Shown here: one piece after another, positions 6,500-8,363 of the stretch | Position numbering within the stretch: position 1 is the first letter of the stretch | Layout: each line of letters begins with the position of its first letter | NCBI GenBank assembly: GCA_004553575.1 | Contig: SFLA01000049.1 | Span: forward strand, 1 to 8,363 | Direction: 5' to 3' | DNA length: 8,363 nt | Source of the DNA: Clostridiales bacterium | GTDB lineage: Bacteria; Bacillota; Clostridia; Oscillospirales; CAG-382 | Notes under the pieces: model-generated | Database searches by the model: none | Seen by the model: the letters and a program-made list of their open reading frames with translations, nothing else | What the model was told of the DNA's origin: nothing | Program-made: the position numbers and the translations under genes

Positions 6500-6529
6500 A
6501 TCTGATTTACGCATATATCTTTCGGATTG

Positions 6530-6572
6530 AAAACACCCCGTGAAGCTTTTGCATCACGGGGTGAATCTTTTT
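6530..6572. terminator. Bidirectional terminator between convergent hflX and hydA
   Basis: A perfect 10-base-pair stem (CACCCCGTGA at 6534-6543 with TCACGGGGTG at 6554-6563) has an inner GC/GC pair around a TTTT loop. On the plus strand it leads to AATCTTTTTG (five T at 6568-6572) and then GTTTTG. On the minus strand four T residues (6533-6530) follow. It sits between two convergent genes and can serve both. Confidence 0.88.
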
Positions 6573-6579
6573 GTTTTGT

Positions 6580-8322
6580 TTATTCGTACTTCTTGCGAGC
6601 CTTATACGTGGTGTGCAGAAGCTTGTGTGCGAGATGTCCGTTCGGCTCGCCGAGGTATTCCGCGTACAGCTTCTTCAGCTCCTCGTTATCGTGCGATTTT
6701 CTCTTCGCCTTTCCCGCGTCCTCGTTGTACAAAGCCTTGGCTCTTTCCGCCTTGGGATCGATGTACATTCTGTCGGTGGAAGAGATTATCGGGGTGCCGC
6801 CGCCGGTGACACATCCGCCCGGGCAGCCCATGACTTCTATAAAGTCATACTGCTTCTCGCCGGATTTAATCGATTCGAGCAGCGTCTTCGCATTTCCGGT
6901 TCCGTGTGCGACAGCGACTCTGACTTTTTTGCCGTTAAGGTCGACTTCGGCTTCCTTAATTCCTTCGGTGCCGCGAACGGCGGTAAAGTTGACGTCCTCA
7001 AGCTCCTTGCCGGTAACTTTCTCGTAAACCGTGCGGAGTGCGGCTTCCATAACGCCGCCGGTGGCTCCGAATATGACACCTGCGCCGGTGGATTCACCGA
7101 GCAGACTGTCGAATTCCTCGTCGGGCAGCCGTGCGAAGTCAATGCCGGCGTTCTTTATCATGGTTGCCAGCTCACGGACGGTAATAACGCAGTCGACATC
7201 CGCAAGGCCGTCGTTGCTCAGCTCGTCTCTGCCGGCTTCGAACTTTTTGGCAGTACAGGGCATTACCGAAACAACGAATATCTTCGAAGGATCAATACCC
7301 GCCTTTTCTGCGTAATAGCTCTTGATTATCGCGCCCTCCATCTCGTGAGGAGATTTGCAGGACGAAAGGTTCGGGATGAACTCGGGGTAGAAGGTTTCGC
7401 AGTATTTAATCCAGCCGGGCGAGCAGGAGGTTATCATCGGGAGCACGCCGCCGTTCGTTATACGATCGATCAGCTCGGTGCCCTCCTCCATTATCGTAAG
7501 ATCGGCTCCGAAATCGGTGTCGAACACCTTATCGAATCCGAGTCTGCGGAGCGCGGATACCAGTTTGCCGGTAACCGAGGTTCCCATCGGCATACCGAAT
7601 TCCTCGCCGAGAGTGGCTCTTACGGCGGGAGCGGGCTGTACCACGACGTACTTATCCGGGTCGTTCAGAGCTTCCCAGACGTCCTTGATATTGCTCTTCT
7701 CGTGCAGAGCGCCGACGGGGCAGGCAAGTATGCACTGACCGCAGTTGACGCACGGTGAATCCGCAAGCGAACGGTCGAACGCGCATCCGACAACGGTTTT
7801 GATTCCGCGCTTGGATACGCCGATAGCACCGATCTTCTGAATGCTGTTGCAGGCGGAAACGCAGCGGCGGCAGGAAATGCACTTGCTGTTGTCGCGTACG
7901 ATAGACGGGGAAACCTCGTCTATCGGATGAGGAATCTTCTCACCGTCGTACGGATAATCGTCCACTCCGTATTCCTTGCAGAGCGCCTGCAGCTCGCAGT
8001 TTCCGCTGCGCACACAGGAGGTGCATTCTCTGTTGTGGTTGGAGAGGAGCAGCTCGAGATTTATTTTACGAGCCTTGCGGAGCTTATCGGTGTTGGTGCG
8101 TATCTCCATGCCGTCGGAAATCGGAGCAACGCAGGCCGCCTGATATGCGCGCGCACCCTTTATCTCGACAAGACAGATGCGGCAGGCGCCGATCTGCTGA
8201 ACGTCCTTGAGATAGCACAGGGTGGGGATATTGATATGAGCCTCTCTTGCTGCCTCGAGTACGGTATAATTCTCGGGCACAGTTACTTTTATTCCGTCAA
8301 TAGTAATCGTTACGTTGTTCAT
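6580..8322 (-). CDS. hydA: [FeFe] hydrogenase catalytic subunit, NAD(P)H/ferredoxin-linked type (HydA/HndD-like)
   Basis: This 580-residue cytoplasmic enzyme interconverts protons and H2. Clusters run in order: [2Fe-2S] ligands Cys36, Cys47, Cys50 and Cys64; a His-ligated [4Fe-4S] with His96, Cys100, Cys103 and Cys109; two ferredoxin-like [4Fe-4S] sets (Cys148/151/154/158 and Cys191/194/197/201); then the H-cluster domain. The H-cluster motifs are TSCSPGW (298-304), MPCTAKKFE (354-362) and EVMGCPGGCVTGGG (496-509), with Cys356, Cys500 and Cys504 as ligands. The first motif has Ser301 where Clostridium pasteurianus CpI has a second Cys. Acidic and Ser residues of the CpI proton path seem kept (Glu280, Glu283, Ser320). 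The C-terminal part is the small-subunit-like domain. Size and layout match CpI and the HydA of bifurcating complexes. The adjacent hydB-like end favours the multisubunit NAD-linked type, which couples NADH and ferredoxin oxidation to H2. TAAGGGGG (8337-8330) lies 7 bases before the ATG. Confidence 0.95.
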   Translation of the reverse strand: MNNVTITIDGIKVTVPENYTVLEAAREAHINIPTLCYLKDVQQIGACRICLVEIKGARAYQAACVAPISDGMEIRTNTDKLRKARKINLELLLSNHNRECTSCVRSGNCELQALCKEYGVDDYPYDGEKIPHPIDEVSPSIVRDNSKCISCRRCVSACNSIQKIGAIGVSKRGIKTVVGCAFDRSLADSPCVNCGQCILACPVGALHEKSNIKDVWEALNDPDKYVVVQPAPAVRATLGEEFGMPMGTSVTGKLVSALRRLGFDKVFDTDFGADLTIMEEGTELIDRITNGGVLPMITSCSPGWIKYCETFYPEFIPNLSSCKSPHEMEGAIIKSYYAEKAGIDPSKIFVVSVMPCTAKKFEAGRDELSNDGLADVDCVITVRELATMIKNAGIDFARLPDEEFDSLLGESTGAGVIFGATGGVMEAALRTVYEKVTGKELEDVNFTAVRGTEGIKEAEVDLNGKKVRVAVAHGTGNAKTLLESIKSGEKQYDFIEVMGCPGGCVTGGGTPIISSTDRMYIDPKAERAKALYNEDAGKAKRKSHDNEELKKLYAEYLGEPNGHLAHKLLHTTYKARKKYE

Positions 8323-8329
8323 TTTTATT

Positions 8330-8337
8330 CCCCCTTA
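8330..8337 (-). promoter_or_regulatory. Ribosome binding site of hydA, overlapping the stop of the upstream gene
   Basis: On the minus strand TAAGGGGG lies 7 bases before the hydA ATG, and its TAA is the stop codon of the preceding minus-strand gene. This points to translational coupling within an operon. Confidence 0.65.
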
Positions 8338-8363
8338 CTTCTTTTCGATTGCCTTCTTGGGGC
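8335..8363 (-). CDS. C-terminal end of the upstream hydrogenase gene, probably HydB (partial)
   Basis: The last codons before a TAA at 8337-8335 read PKKAIEKK, and the incomplete codon before them ends in GC, which allows Cys. A Cys-Pro-x-x-Ala-Ile ending is what the last [4Fe-4S] binding site of a ferredoxin-like domain looks like. HydB, the NuoF-like flavin subunit of trimeric [FeFe] hydrogenases, ends in such a domain and is normally the gene before hydA. The gap to hydA is 12 bases. Only eight codons are visible and another frame is also open here, so this rests mainly on context. Confidence 0.5.

Noticed and set aside
6571..7758. Long plus-strand open frame (395 codons) across hydA
   Set aside because: It is antisense to hydA, which has complete cluster motifs and a good binding site. 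The frame has no recognisable domain and is explained by the codon bias of the opposite strand.
1..8363. Mobile elements, CRISPR arrays, tRNA or rRNA genes
   Set aside because: I saw no regular repeat array, terminal inverted repeats with a transposase, or cloverleaf-like sequence. All long stretches are filled by core genes.

Overview
The window reads as chromosomal DNA of a strictly anaerobic Gram-positive bacterium of the class Clostridia. The evidence is a PASTA-domain Ser/Thr kinase preceded by a PP2C phosphatase end and followed by rsgA, a zinc-ribbon form of ribosomal protein L31, strong GGAGG-type ribosome binding sites, and an [FeFe] hydrogenase of the multisubunit NAD-linked type. 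Base composition and codon use look uniform across the genes. I see no transposase, integrase, tRNA, rRNA, CRISPR array or direct-repeat boundary, so this looks like core genome. Nothing supports a family or genus name.

Plus-strand operon, 1-3800. The last bases of a PP2C phosphatase (stp/prpC-like, with an apparent frameshift) run into prkC (94-2160), rsgA (2161-3033) and a CDP-alcohol phosphatidyltransferase, pssA-like (3046-3714). Gaps between genes are 0 to 12 bases. The operon closes with two hairpins at 3725-3745 and 3758-3791. The set joins reversible protein phosphorylation driven by cell-wall sensing, 30S ribosome maturation and membrane phospholipid synthesis.

Divergent pair, 3955-5172. 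A PhnP-like metallo-beta-lactamase-fold hydrolase (minus strand, start 4791) and rpmE for ribosomal protein L31 (plus strand, 4929-5129) diverge from a 137-base intergenic region. Each strand there carries a near-consensus sigma-A promoter with a 17-base spacer. rpmE ends in a textbook intrinsic terminator and appears monocistronic.

Convergent pair, 5234-8363. hflX, a ribosome-associated GTPase (plus strand, 5234-6499), faces the [FeFe] hydrogenase catalytic subunit hydA (minus strand, 6580-8322). They share a bidirectional terminator at 6530-6572. Upstream of hydA, the window edge holds the last codons of another minus-strand gene, probably the flavin/iron-sulfur subunit hydB, so hydA is the last gene of a hydrogenase operon that continues beyond the window.

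I found no clearly new multi-gene system. The points most worth a second look are the Ser in the first H-cluster motif of HydA (TSCSPGW), the apparent frameshift in the phosphatase end, the enlarged spacing in the catalytic motif of the phosphatidyltransferase and its place in the prkC operon, and the uncharacterised PhnP-like hydrolase.
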